Both the position numbers and the translations under genes were made by a program. Of a DNA stretch of 64,000 nucleotides, positions 35,366 through 43,275 are shown piece by piece (position 1 is the first letter of the stretch; each line of letters opens with the position of its first letter). This DNA comes from Cryobacterium ruanii (lineage in GTDB: Bacteria > Actinomycetota > Actinomycetes > Actinomycetales > Microbacteriaceae). The notes beneath the pieces are model-generated. The model made no database searches. It had not been told where the DNA came from and saw only the letters and a program-made list of their open reading frames with translations. The DNA is taken from assembly GCF_004404055.1 (NCBI RefSeq), contig NZ_SOHK01000012.1:186001-250000 (forward strand). The letters are read 5' to 3'.

Positions 35366-36825
35366 GATGTCAGCATGACAGTGATGAGGTCGCCGCCGCG
35401 AATGTGAGTCGTGTCTTCGGGCACATGGGCGAGGCCGTTGGCCTGGGCGAGGCCGGCGACGAGGTGTGAACCCGACCCCCCGCGGGAGGCCGGCCGCACC
35501 TCGGCGTGGGTGCTGCCGGCGCTGGCGTCCGTGCCGGCCGCCCGGGTGTTGTCGGCGGGTGCGCGCTGGATATCGGTGCGGTACGTCACGATGACGGGCA
35601 TGTACTGGGCACGTCCGGGCGGGGAGTTCCAGCCGTCGGCGACGGTTGCCGTGACGGTGCGCCGGTGCAGCGTCGTGTGGCCGAGCAGGCGGCGCAGCGC
35701 GGGTCGCACGAACACTTCGAAGGACACGTGGGCGCTGACCGGGTTGCCGGGCAGGGCGAAGATGAGCGGTCCGGGCACGGTGTCGGTGGCGGGCCAGTGC
35801 CCGAAACCCTGCGGCTTGCCGGGTTGCATCTTGACCGGTCCGAAGTGCACGGTGCCGAGCGGTTTCAGCACGGCTTTGACCACGTCGTACGCTCCAACGC
35901 TCACGCCGCCGGAGAGCACGATCACGTCGACCGTGCCGGCCAGTTCGGCCAACACGGCACGCAAAACGTTCTCGTCGTCGGGAACGGCGCCGATCCGCAC
36001 GGGAATGCCACCGGCGTCGGCGACGGCGGCCGAGAGCAGAAAGGAGTTCGAGTCGGGAATCTGGCCGCGTCGGGTCGGGCTGCCCGGTGTGACGAGTTCG
36101 CTTCCGGTCGAGATGACGGCCACGCGCGGGGCGGGGTGTACGAGCACGGTGCTGGTGCCGGCGCTGGCTGCGGCGGCGACCCGGGCGGGCCACAGCACGC
36201 TGCCTGCGGCGAGCACCCGGTCGCCGGCGTGGGCGTCTTCGCCGGCCCGGCGTACGTGCGCCGCGACCGCGGGTGCTGCCACGATCGTGACCAGGTCGGT
36301 GCCCTGGTCGGTGTCTTCGATCGGAACGATCGCATCCGCTCCATCGGGGATCGGAGCACCCGTCATGATGCGCGCCACTTGACCCGGCACCAGGCGCGGG
36401 TTATCGGCGGTGCCGGCGGCGAGGTCGGCGACGACCGGCAGGGTGATCGGGTTCAGAACGGATGCGCCGAGCAGATCCGAGCGGATGACGGCGTAGCCGT
36501 CCATCGCGGAATTGTCGAAGGGAGGCGTGTCCGTCACGGTGAGCACGTCTTCGGCCAGCACGAGTCCGCGGGCCGCATCGAGCTCCACGCGCACGGGCGG
36601 CAGCGGCGCGACGCTGCCGAGCACGACCGCGAGTTGCTCGGAAACGGTGCGAGCGGATGCGGCGGGGGTGCAGGCATCCGCTCGGTCGGCTTGCGAGTGA
36701 GGGTGGTCGTGGTCGTTCGCCACGGCGTTGCGGTCAGAGCCATCGGAGCGCGTGGGTGGCTCGGTGGAAGCCACGGCGGCCGTGTTCGCGGGGGCGCGGT
36801 CGTCGGGCCGTTCGGTGTCGGTCAC
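35362..36825 (-). CDS. moeA: molybdopterin molybdenumtransferase
   Basis: The 487-residue protein has MoeA domains in order: [34 protein letters not shown], the MoCF-binding loop [14 protein letters not shown] and [17 protein letters not shown]. It inserts molybdate into adenylylated molybdopterin. It carries an unusually long, charged N-terminal extension of about 55 residues rich in Asp/His/Arg (for example [12 protein letters not shown]) not needed for the fold. The start could lie later; ATG 36825 overlaps the moeB stop by four bases. Confidence 0.9.
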   Translation of the reverse strand: MTDTERPDDRAPANTAAVASTEPPTRSDGSDRNAVANDHDHPHSQADRADACTPAASARTVSEQLAVVLGSVAPLPPVRVELDAARGLVLAEDVLTVTDTPPFDNSAMDGYAVIRSDLLGASVLNPITLPVVADLAAGTADNPRLVPGQVARIMTGAPIPDGADAIVPIEDTDQGTDLVTIVAAPAVAAHVRRAGEDAHAGDRVLAAGSVLWPARVAAAASAGTSTVLVHPAPRVAVISTGSELVTPGSPTRRGQIPDSNSFLLSAAVADAGGIPVRIGAVPDDENVLRAVLAELAGTVDVIVLSGGVSVGAYDVVKAVLKPLGTVHFGPVKMQPGKPQGFGHWPATDTVPGPLIFALPGNPVSAHVSFEVFVRPALRRLLGHTTLHRRTVTATVADGWNSPPGRAQYMPVIVTYRTDIQRAPADNTRAAGTDASAGSTHAEVRPASRGGSGSHLVAGLAQANGLAHVPEDTTHIRGGDLITVMLTS

Positions 36826-38114
36826 CGGTCCAGGCTCTCGGACTGGCTGGCGCTGTCGGCGTCGTCGCGCGCCAACCCGTGCCGCCCGGTCGCGGCGGGC
36901 TCGAGCGCGGCCCAGCGGCTGCCGAAACCGGGCGCCCGCCCGGCGGTGACAAGGTCATCCCAGGCCAGGATTCCGCCGGTGAGCACCGAGACATCGGTAA
37001 ATCCGGCCTCGCGCAGCGCGTTCGCGGCCCGGGCGGCACGGCCGCCGGCGTGACAGTGCACGATCAGCGGGGTGTCCGTGGGGAGCGCAGCGCGGCCGCT
37101 GTCCGTGAGAATGCCACCGTCCAACAGCTCACCGATGGGCAGCAATCGGGCCATCGGAATCGAGCTTTCGGCGAACTCACTCGGCTCCCGCACGTCCACC
37201 ACGAGAAAACTGTCGGTGCCCGCGCTCTGGGCAGCGAGGCGGTCGACGAGTTCGGCGCTGGAAACCTCCGGCGTGCTCGCCATGGAAGCCTGCGCAATCT
37301 CGGCGGCAATCTCGGCGGCGGTCGGCTCGGCGGCACGGCCGGTTCCGAGCAGAGGAATCTCGCTGAACCGGCCCGACAGCGCGTCGATCACGAGCACGCG
37401 ACCGATCAGCGGCGAGCCGATACCGGTGATGAGCTTGATGGTTTCGGTCGCCATGAGCGATCCGACCTGGCCGCACAGCGCGCCCAGCACACCGGCGTCG
37501 GCGCAATTGGGCACCTCTCCCTCGGCCGGCGGCGTCGGAAACAGGTCGCGCAGGTGCACGCCGGTCACGCCAGAGCCCTCGGGCGGTGTGGCCCAGAACA
37601 CCGAAAGCTGGGCGTCGAAACGCAAAACGGATGCCCACACCAACGGCAGCCCCAGCCGGGCGCAGGTGTCGTTGACGAGGAATCGGGTTGGAAAATTGTC
37701 GGTGCCGTCGATGACCACGTCGTAGCCGTCGATGATCTCGGCCGCGTTTGCCGCGACGAGGCGTTCGGTGTGCCGGACGACCGTGGTTTCCGGGGCGATC
37801 TCGGCGATACGCTCGGCGGCGCTGTCTACTTTCGGGCGGCCGACATCCGCTTGGCCGTGAATGATCTGGCGCTGCAGGTTGCTGGGTTCCACGTCGTCAC
37901 CGTCAACGATGCCGATTGTGCCGACGCCGGCCGCCGCGAGGTAGAGCAGGGCGGGAGAGCCGAGTCCGCCGGCGCCGAGCACGAGCACCCGGGCGTTGGC
38001 GAGGCGGCGCTGGCCGAGTTCATTGAGCTGGGGGAGGCGACGCTGGCGGGCGGTGCGCACGGATTCGGATGCGCTGAGCTGGTCGACGGGCTCGACAAGG
38101 GGAGGAATAGCCAT
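36822..38114 (-). CDS. moeB: MoaD-activating adenylyltransferase with rhodanese domain
   Basis: The 430-residue protein has an E1-like ThiF/MoeB domain with the nucleotide loop VLGAGGLGSPALLYLAAAG and GTDNFPTRFLVND. A rhodanese domain follows at about 290-400 with active Cys in VHCHAGGRAARAA. It adenylylates the MoaD C-terminus and can donate the sulfur. The zinc-binding Cys pairs common in MoeB are not obvious. It is the first gene of the minus-strand molybdenum operon. Confidence 0.88.
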   Translation of the reverse strand: MAIPPLVEPVDQLSASESVRTARQRRLPQLNELGQRRLANARVLVLGAGGLGSPALLYLAAAGVGTIGIVDGDDVEPSNLQRQIIHGQADVGRPKVDSAAERIAEIAPETTVVRHTERLVAANAAEIIDGYDVVIDGTDNFPTRFLVNDTCARLGLPLVWASVLRFDAQLSVFWATPPEGSGVTGVHLRDLFPTPPAEGEVPNCADAGVLGALCGQVGSLMATETIKLITGIGSPLIGRVLVIDALSGRFSEIPLLGTGRAAEPTAAEIAAEIAQASMASTPEVSSAELVDRLAAQSAGTDSFLVVDVREPSEFAESSIPMARLLPIGELLDGGILTDSGRAALPTDTPLIVHCHAGGRAARAANALREAGFTDVSVLTGGILAWDDLVTAGRAPGFGSRWAALEPAATGRHGLARDDADSASQSESLDR

Positions 38115-38457
38115 GCCTCAACGCTAGGCGCTGCGCGGCCCCCCGGCCACCCGTTCGGCGCGGGCTGACCGCCGAAACCCTCGGGCAGGCCAGTCCCGGC
38201 GGCATAACTCCTGCAAATTGTCGCCGCTATGGCCGCATTTGCAGGGAACCCGTTGGCCCGACCGAGCAATTTGCAGGAGTAAGGCCGGATGGCTCACGGC
38301 AACTTGGTGGCTACTGCAGCAATTCTTCGGCCAGCCGGTGCACAACAGCCCATTTTGACCTCTTGACTCTGATTTCCTGAAATCGTCGCGGGCGACCGCG
38401 CAGACCGCAGCACGCTCAAAAGCTGCGATCCGCAAATGCGGTGCTATTCTGCCCCTT
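38115..38457. other. 343-bp gap with inverted repeat and divergent promoters
   Basis: No gene is seen between the divergent moeB and molbindin-regulator genes. It holds a perfect 14-bp inverted repeat (38207-38280, listed separately) and presumably both promoters. Confidence 0.5.
38207..38280. repeat. 14-bp inverted repeat with internal third half-site
   Basis: ACTCCTGCAAATTG at 38207-38220 and CAATTTGCAGGAGT at 38267-38280 are exact reverse complements 46 bases apart. A partial third copy, CATTTGCAGGGA, lies at 38236-38247. It may be a repetitive extragenic element or a regulator site at the molybdenum promoters. Confidence 0.6.
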
Positions 38458-38862
38458 ATGACGCAATATCGGATTAGCGAGGCCGCCGAGCTGCTCGGCG
38501 TTAGCGACGACACCGTGCGACGCTGGGTCGACGGTGGCCGTCTCGTGGCCGACGCCGACGCATCCGGTCGGCTCGTGGTCAATGGAGCGGCGCTCGCCGC
38601 CTTCGCCGTCGACCAGGCGAGCACCCCGACCGACCCGTCGAGTGTGGGCCGCAGTGCCCGCAACCGCTTCGTCGGAATCGTCACCGCCATCACCATGGAT
38701 ACGGTCATGGCCCAGGTCGAACTGCAGTGCGGCCCGCACCGCGTCGTCTCGCTCATGTCGAGCGAGGCCGTGCGCGAACTCGGCCTCGAGGTCGGCTCGC
38801 TCAGCGTCGCCGTGATCAAGGCCACCAACGTGATCGTCGAAACTCCGGGACGGATGCCATGA
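38458..38862 (+). CDS. molybdate-binding regulator: MerR-like HTH plus molbindin (TOBE)
   Basis: The 134-residue protein has an excisionase/MerR-like helix-turn-helix at 1-50 (YRISEAAELLGVSDDTVRRWVDGGRL) and a molbindin/TOBE domain at about 65-130 (SARNRFVGIVTAITMDTVMAQVEL). Such proteins bind molybdate and are thought to store it or to control mod genes. Its stop overlaps the modA start by four bases, so it heads the operon it may regulate. Confidence 0.87.
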   Translation: MTQYRISEAAELLGVSDDTVRRWVDGGRLVADADASGRLVVNGAALAAFAVDQASTPTDPSSVGRSARNRFVGIVTAITMDTVMAQVELQCGPHRVVSLMSSEAVRELGLEVGSLSVAVIKATNVIVETPGRMP

Positions 38863-39638
38863 CCCGCCTCCCGCAGGCCTTGGCCGTATTGGCCGTGCTC
38901 GCCCTGGCCATCACGGGCTGCGCACCGTCGAATGCGTCAGACAACGGTGAACCGAACGTGGGGCTCGAGCCCCAGACCCTGAGCGTCTATGCCGCCGCGT
39001 CCCTCAACCCGGCCTTCGATGAGCTCGCTACTCTGCTCGAAGAGGAGCATCCGGCCGTCGACGTGCAGATCACCTACGACGGATCCTCCACCCTCGCCAC
39101 CCAGATCGCCGCAGGCGCCCCGGCCGACGTGTTCGCGAGCGCCGACCAGAAGAATATGCAGCCGCTCAGTGACGACGGGCTCACCGGCCCGGCCACCCTG
39201 TTCGCCGGGAACACCCTGCGCATCGCGGTCGCCCCCGGCAACCCGCTGAAGATCTCGAACCTCGAAGATCTCGCCCGCCCCGGCGTGATCACCGTGCTGT
39301 GCGCGGCGCAGGTGCCGTGCGGGGCGGCATCCGCTACCCTGCTCGCCAACGCGGGCGTCACCCTCGTTCCCGCGAGCGAGGAACAGAATGTGACGGCCGT
39401 CGTCACCAAGGTTGCGGGCGGCGAAGCGGATGCCGGTCTCGTCTACGCGACGGACGTCGCCGCCAACCCCGACCGCGTTCAGGGCGTGACCCCGGCCGGA
39501 GCTGGCGCGGTCGTCGGGCACTATCCGATCGCTGTCGTGGGCAGCGCGCACGCCGCGGCCGCCCAGGCCTTCGTCGACCTCGTGCTGTCGCCTGCGGGTC
39601 AGGCTGTGCTCGCAGCCCACGGTTTTCTCGCACCTTGA
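38859..39638 (+). CDS. modA: molybdate ABC transporter substrate-binding lipoprotein
   Basis: The 259-residue protein has a lipoprotein signal peptide (lipobox ITGC, Cys at about 21) and the ModA fold: VYAAASLNPAFDELA, TYDGSSTLATQIAAGAPADVFASAD and DAGLVYATDV. It captures molybdate (or tungstate) outside the membrane. It overlaps the upstream regulator gene and is followed, after 157 bases of GGGTCC/GGGCCC-rich sequence, by modB. Confidence 0.92.
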   Translation: MTRLPQALAVLAVLALAITGCAPSNASDNGEPNVGLEPQTLSVYAAASLNPAFDELATLLEEEHPAVDVQITYDGSSTLATQIAAGAPADVFASADQKNMQPLSDDGLTGPATLFAGNTLRIAVAPGNPLKISNLEDLARPGVITVLCAAQVPCGAASATLLANAGVTLVPASEEQNVTAVVTKVAGGEADAGLVYATDVAANPDRVQGVTPAGAGAVVGHYPIAVVGSAHAAAAQAFVDLVLSPAGQAVLAAHGFLAP

Positions 39639-39654
39639 GGGTTGTCGGCCGACC

Positions 39655-39765
39655 GGGTCCGGGCCTTCGGGCGACTCCGGACCCACCTGGTGGACTTGGG
39701 ATCAGGTCAGAACCTGGGCCCGCGTTCCGGGTCCGGGCCGAAACGACCTGGACCCGGGGCGCGCT
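39655..39765. repeat. GGGTCCGGGCC-rich palindromic spacer
   Basis: The modA-modB gap has GGGTCCGGGCC twice (39656 and 39729 regions) plus CCGGACCC, CCTGGGCCC and CCTGGACCC. These can pair into several hairpins and may tune expression of modBC relative to modA, or be a repetitive element like that at 10730. Confidence 0.4.
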
Positions 39766-39795
39766 CGCGTGCACAGCGGTCAGGAGCGACCGCGC

Positions 39796-40578
39796 ATGAT
39801 TCCGCGCCTGCTCTACCTGCCCGCGAGCATCGGCCTCGCTTTGCTCGTGCTGCCGCTCGCCGGACTCCTGCTCAGGGTCGACTGGCTCGCCCTGCCCGCC
39901 CTGCTTCTTTCGCCCGAGGCGCTGCAGCCGCTAGGGCTGTCGCTCGCGACGGCATCCGTCTCGACCGTGTTCTGCCTGCTGCTCGGAGTGCCGCTTGCCG
40001 TCGTCATCGCCCGGTCACGGCCGCGCGGGGCCGGCCTGCTGCGCGCGCTCGTGACCGTGCCGCTCGTGCTGCCGCCACTCGTCGGCGGCATCGCGCTGCT
40101 CTCCCTGCTCGGACGCGGCGGCGTACTCGGCGACACCCTCGAACTTGCCGGGCTGCGCATCCCCTTCACGACGGCCGCGGTCGTCATCGCGCAAACTTTT
40201 GTGGCCCTGCCGTTCCTCGTGATCGCCGTCGAGGGTGCGCTGCGCACCGCGGGCATCCGCTACGAACGGGTCGCCGCAACCCTCGGCGCCGGTCGCGGCA
40301 CCGTCTTTTTGCGCATCACGCTGCCGCTGGTCGGTCCCGGCCTGCTCGCCGGCACCGTGCTGAGCTTCGCCCGCGCCCTCGGTGAATTCGGCGCGACGGC
40401 TCTCTTCGCCGGCAACCAGGCCGGAGTCACCCGCACCATGCCCCTTGCCATCTACACCGCCTTCAACGGGTCGGGCGTGACGACCGACCAGGCCGTCGCC
40501 CTGTCTCTGCTGCTCATCGCGGTCGCCGTGATCATCCTCGTGCTGGTCGGAACCCGCCGGGCGAGCGTACTCTCGTGA
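39796..40578 (+). CDS. modB: molybdate ABC transporter permease
   Basis: The 260-residue permease has about five membrane segments and the ABC-contact loop ERVAATLGAGRGTVFLRITLPLVGPG, followed by RALGEFGATALFAGN, which is typical of ModB. ATG 39796 is preferred because CAGGAG lies eight bases upstream; GTG 39769 is an alternative. Confidence 0.92.
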   Translation: MIPRLLYLPASIGLALLVLPLAGLLLRVDWLALPALLLSPEALQPLGLSLATASVSTVFCLLLGVPLAVVIARSRPRGAGLLRALVTVPLVLPPLVGGIALLSLLGRGGVLGDTLELAGLRIPFTTAAVVIAQTFVALPFLVIAVEGALRTAGIRYERVAATLGAGRGTVFLRITLPLVGPGLLAGTVLSFARALGEFGATALFAGNQAGVTRTMPLAIYTAFNGSGVTTDQAVALSLLLIAVAVIILVLVGTRRASVLS

Positions 40579-40624
40579 CGGCGCCACGAGCGGATGCCCA
40601 CTGCCTGCGCTGGGTAAAATTTTC

Positions 40625-41806
40625 ATGACCCTCGCCCCCTGGAAATCCGCCGCCAACGCCCTCCTCGAGGCGAACCTGCAGCTGACCCGCGGCTCGTTCT
40701 CCCTCGACGTGCGGTTCGTGCTCGCGCCCGGTGAGGTGCTCGCCCTCCTGGGTCCGAACGGCTCGGGCAAGTCAACAGTGCTCGACCTGCTCGCCGGGCT
40801 CACCGTGCCCGATACGGGCACCGTCACCATCGACGGTGCCGTGCTCACCGCGCCAGGCCGATTCGTGCCACCCGAAAAACGCGCGATCGGTCTGCTCGGG
40901 CAGGAACCCCTGCTCTTTCCACACTTGAGCGCCCGCGCCAACGTGGCTTTCGCTTTGCGTGTCGGCGCACCGAGGCTGAACGCCGCCGAGGCCCGCGCCG
41001 AGGCCGACCGCTGGCTCGACCGCGTTGGCCTGAGCGGTTTCGGCGGCAGCTTGCCCGGCGCCCTCTCCGGCGGACAACAGCAGCGCGTCGCCCTCGCCCG
41101 AGCCCTCGCGGCCGGCCCTCGCGTGCTGCTGCTCGACGAACCGATGGCCGCCCTCGACGCCGAAACGGCGCCGTTCATGCGCCAGCTCATCCGCGAACAG
41201 CTTGCCGAAACCGGCACGAGCGCGATCATCGTCACGCACGACATCGTCGATGCGGTCGTGCTCGCGCATCGCGTCGCCGTGCTGCACGACGGCTCGCTCA
41301 TCGACGAGGGCACGACCGCGGCGGTGCTCGCGGCCCCCCGCAACCCGTTCGTCGCGGCACTCGCCGGCGTCAATCTCGTGGTTGGAACCGTGCAGAACGG
41401 TGCGATCGTCGCCCCCGACGGTCGCACTTTTTGGGTGCGCCCAGCGGATGCCCGTGACCTCACTCCCGTGCCCCCGGCCCCCGCGCACCTCGCGAATATG
41501 ACCGGGCTCTCCGCAACCCAGGCCGTGGGCTCCGCGAACAGTCCCGCGCCCGCCGCGGCCGTCTTTCGCCCGGCATCCGTTGTCGTGCAAACGGAACAAC
41601 CCCGCCATGCGAGCCCGCGAAACGTCTGGTCGGCCCGGGTGACCGGCATCGAGCCGGGCAGCGGCGGAGTGCGCCTGCGCACGAGCGGCGAGCCCGAGAT
41701 CATCGCTGAGCTCACCCCCGCGGCGGTCGCCGACCTCGGCCTGCAGCTGGGCTCGACCGTCTGGCTGTCGGTCAAAGCCACCGAGGTGAGCGCGTACCGC
41801 CGCTGA
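40625..41806 (+). CDS. modC: molybdate ABC transporter ATPase
   Basis: The 393-residue protein has an ABC ATPase domain: Walker A GPNGSGKST at 43-51, signature LSGGQQQR, Walker B VLLLDEP and the switch His in IIVTHD. A C-terminal molybdate-binding Mop/TOBE-like region at about 325-390 (WSARVTGIEPG ... STVWLSVKATEV) follows. It powers ModAB and may sense intracellular molybdate through the TOBE part. Confidence 0.92.
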   Translation: MTLAPWKSAANALLEANLQLTRGSFSLDVRFVLAPGEVLALLGPNGSGKSTVLDLLAGLTVPDTGTVTIDGAVLTAPGRFVPPEKRAIGLLGQEPLLFPHLSARANVAFALRVGAPRLNAAEARAEADRWLDRVGLSGFGGSLPGALSGGQQQRVALARALAAGPRVLLLDEPMAALDAETAPFMRQLIREQLAETGTSAIIVTHDIVDAVVLAHRVAVLHDGSLIDEGTTAAVLAAPRNPFVAALAGVNLVVGTVQNGAIVAPDGRTFWVRPADARDLTPVPPAPAHLANMTGLSATQAVGSANSPAPAAAVFRPASVVVQTEQPRHASPRNVWSARVTGIEPGSGGVRLRTSGEPEIIAELTPAAVADLGLQLGSTVWLSVKATEVSAYRR

Positions 41807-41991
41807 CGCCGCCCCACTGGCGGGCCCGACCACAACCGTGGAGAGTTGCGGAATTTCGAGCGCCGCGGGCTGAAACGGGCTCCCAAGTCGCAGATGTCGG
41901 CAGTTTGGTATGCCCACTCGCCCGGCGACCAGGTTCCCACGGGCAGGGCTTTCCCGGGCGGGGTACGGTGAAAGATCAACGAAGGAGACCC

Positions 41992-42504
41992 ATGACCCCG
42001 TCCGAACTGCTCATCGAAGAGTTCTCCCGCATTCAGGGCACCGTGCACCGGGCCTTGAAAGACGCCAGCGTCGCTACCCTCACTTTTCGAGCGGATGCCG
42101 ACGCCAACACGATCGCCTGGCTCACCTGGCATCTGTCCCGCGTGCAGGACGACCACCTCGCCGATCTCGCCAGCGCCGAACAGGTGTACGCGAACCAGGG
42201 TTGGGCCGACCGTTTCGACTTGCCGTTCGGGCCGACGGCCACCGGCTACGGGCACAGTTCCGCCGATGTGGCGGCCGTGCAAGCCGACGCGGAGCTGCTC
42301 GGCGGCTACTACGATGCCGTGCACGCCGCGACCGCCGCCTACCTGGCCACCCTGACCGACGCAGATCTCGACCGGGTCATCGACGAGTCCTGGACGCCCG
42401 CGGTCACCGTCGGCGCGCGACTGGCGAGTATGCTCTCCGACGACCTGCAGCACGCCGGCCAGGCCGCTTTCGTGCGCGGTCTTGCCGATCGCGCCGGCGC
42501 CTGA
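41992..42504 (+). CDS. DinB-like (DUF664) protein
   Basis: The 170-residue four-helix-bundle protein has the pattern of the DinB/DUF664 superfamily: TLTFRADADANTIAWLTWHLSRVQDDHLADL, with candidate metal ligands His in WHLSRVQDDH and a later His in DDLQHAGQA. Some relatives are mycothiol- or bacillithiol-dependent transferases. Substrate unknown. ATG 41992 follows AAGGAG. Confidence 0.82.
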   Translation: MTPSELLIEEFSRIQGTVHRALKDASVATLTFRADADANTIAWLTWHLSRVQDDHLADLASAEQVYANQGWADRFDLPFGPTATGYGHSSADVAAVQADAELLGGYYDAVHAATAAYLATLTDADLDRVIDESWTPAVTVGARLASMLSDDLQHAGQAAFVRGLADRAGA

Positions 42505-42530
42505 CCGCAGCAGGGAACACGCTGGTCTGA

Positions 42531-42685
42531 ATCGTGTTGGCGGGGGGTGGGGGATTTGAGTTCCGCGAGTTGGCGTTGTGCTTTCACCCGGCGTGCTGGT
42601 GTGGATCGTGTTGGCGGGGGGTGGGGGATTTGAGTTCCGCGAGTTGGCGTTGTGCTTTCACCCGGCGTGCTGGTGTGGATCGTGT
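42531..42685. repeat. 74-bp tandem repeat derived from the tRNA-Ser 3' end
   Basis: Two identical 74-bp copies start at 42531 and 42605, and a third start at 42679 runs into the real tRNA-Ser. Each copy has TGTTGGCGG, GTGGGGGATT and CTTTCACCC in the same order as the tRNA end (TGTTGGCGG, AATGGGGGATT, CTTTCACCC) but with a diverged middle. They look like decayed tandem duplications of the tRNA 3' half. Confidence 0.75.
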
Positions 42686-42773
42686 TGGCGGAGAATGGGG
42701 GATTCGAACCCCCGAGGGCTTTCACCCAACACGCTTTCCAAGCGTGCGCCATAGGCCACTAGGCGAATTCTCC
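42686..42773 (-). tRNA. tRNA-Ser (anticodon GGA)
   Basis: On the minus strand an 88-base tRNA starts GGAGAAT and ends ATTCTCCGCCA, with an encoded CCA. The anticodon loop is CTTGGAAAG (GGA, serine). The long variable arm (GTGTTGGGTGAAAGCCC) and the T loop GGGGGTTCGAATCCCCC fit tRNA-Ser. The acceptor stem pairs perfectly. Confidence 0.93.
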
Positions 42774-42970
42774 TGGCCGCCGTCACGGTGAAGCAACGGC
42801 ACCCGAGAATCTTACCTGTTTCCAGCGGATGCTGCGGCCACCTCCCCGGCCCGCCCCGGTTGGTGCCGCCCCGCGCCGTACCCTAAACTGAGGGTCGGCT
42901 CCTCGTGTGGCGCCACCTTGGCCAATTCCCCCAGGACGGAAACGTAGCAAGGGTAACCGAGCTCTGGCGG

Positions 42971-43125
42971 GTGCGCGAGGAGTCTTTTGCATACCCACGC
43001 CGCGCAAGGGTAACCGCGGCTGCGCTCGTCTGCCGAGGTGCGCGAGGAGTCTTTTGCATACCCACGCCGCGCAGGGGTAACCGCGGCTGCGCTCGTCTGC
43101 CGAGGTGCGTGAGGAGTCTTTTGCA
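42971..43125. repeat. 67-bp tandem repeat upstream of xfp
   Basis: A unit beginning GTGCGCGAGGAGTCTTTTGC starts at 42971, 43038 and 43105; the spacing is exactly 67 bases and the third copy is partial. The first two differ at one base (CAAGGG versus CAGGGG). Part of the unit (CAAGGGTAACCG) also occurs once before, at about 42951. Each unit contains GCCGCG...CGCGGC, able to form a small hairpin. 67 is not a multiple of three, which argues against coding. Confidence 0.85.
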
Positions 43126-43189
43126 TCCCCGCTCTCGCGGGAAAGGTCCTGAATTCGTTGGCCGCCCTTTAGCCGAACACGCGGGAGTC

Positions 43190-43204
43190 GGGACCTTTGG
43201 CACT
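43190..43204 (+). promoter_or_regulatory. DevR/DosR-like box upstream of xfp
   Basis: GGGACCTTTGGCACT matches the devR-upstream box GGACCTTTGGCCCTA at nearly every position. It lies about 80 bases before the xfp start codon. A partial second match (reverse complement of GGGAAAGGTCC) lies at 43139-43149. Binding is inferred from similarity. Confidence 0.4.
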
Positions 43205-43275
43205 GGGATGGACGCCGAGGCTCAATAGGATGGATGCAGCTCGGCTGTGTCGCCGAGCGACGACGCGGAGGACCG

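Noticed and set aside
40015-42453. 812-residue frame antisense to modB-modC and DinB-like gene
   Set aside because: It runs across three real genes and their gaps, with Arg/Ser/Pro-rich composition typical of antisense frames.
42971-43125. CRISPR array
   Set aside because: The units are direct tandem copies without spacers, and no cas gene is present.
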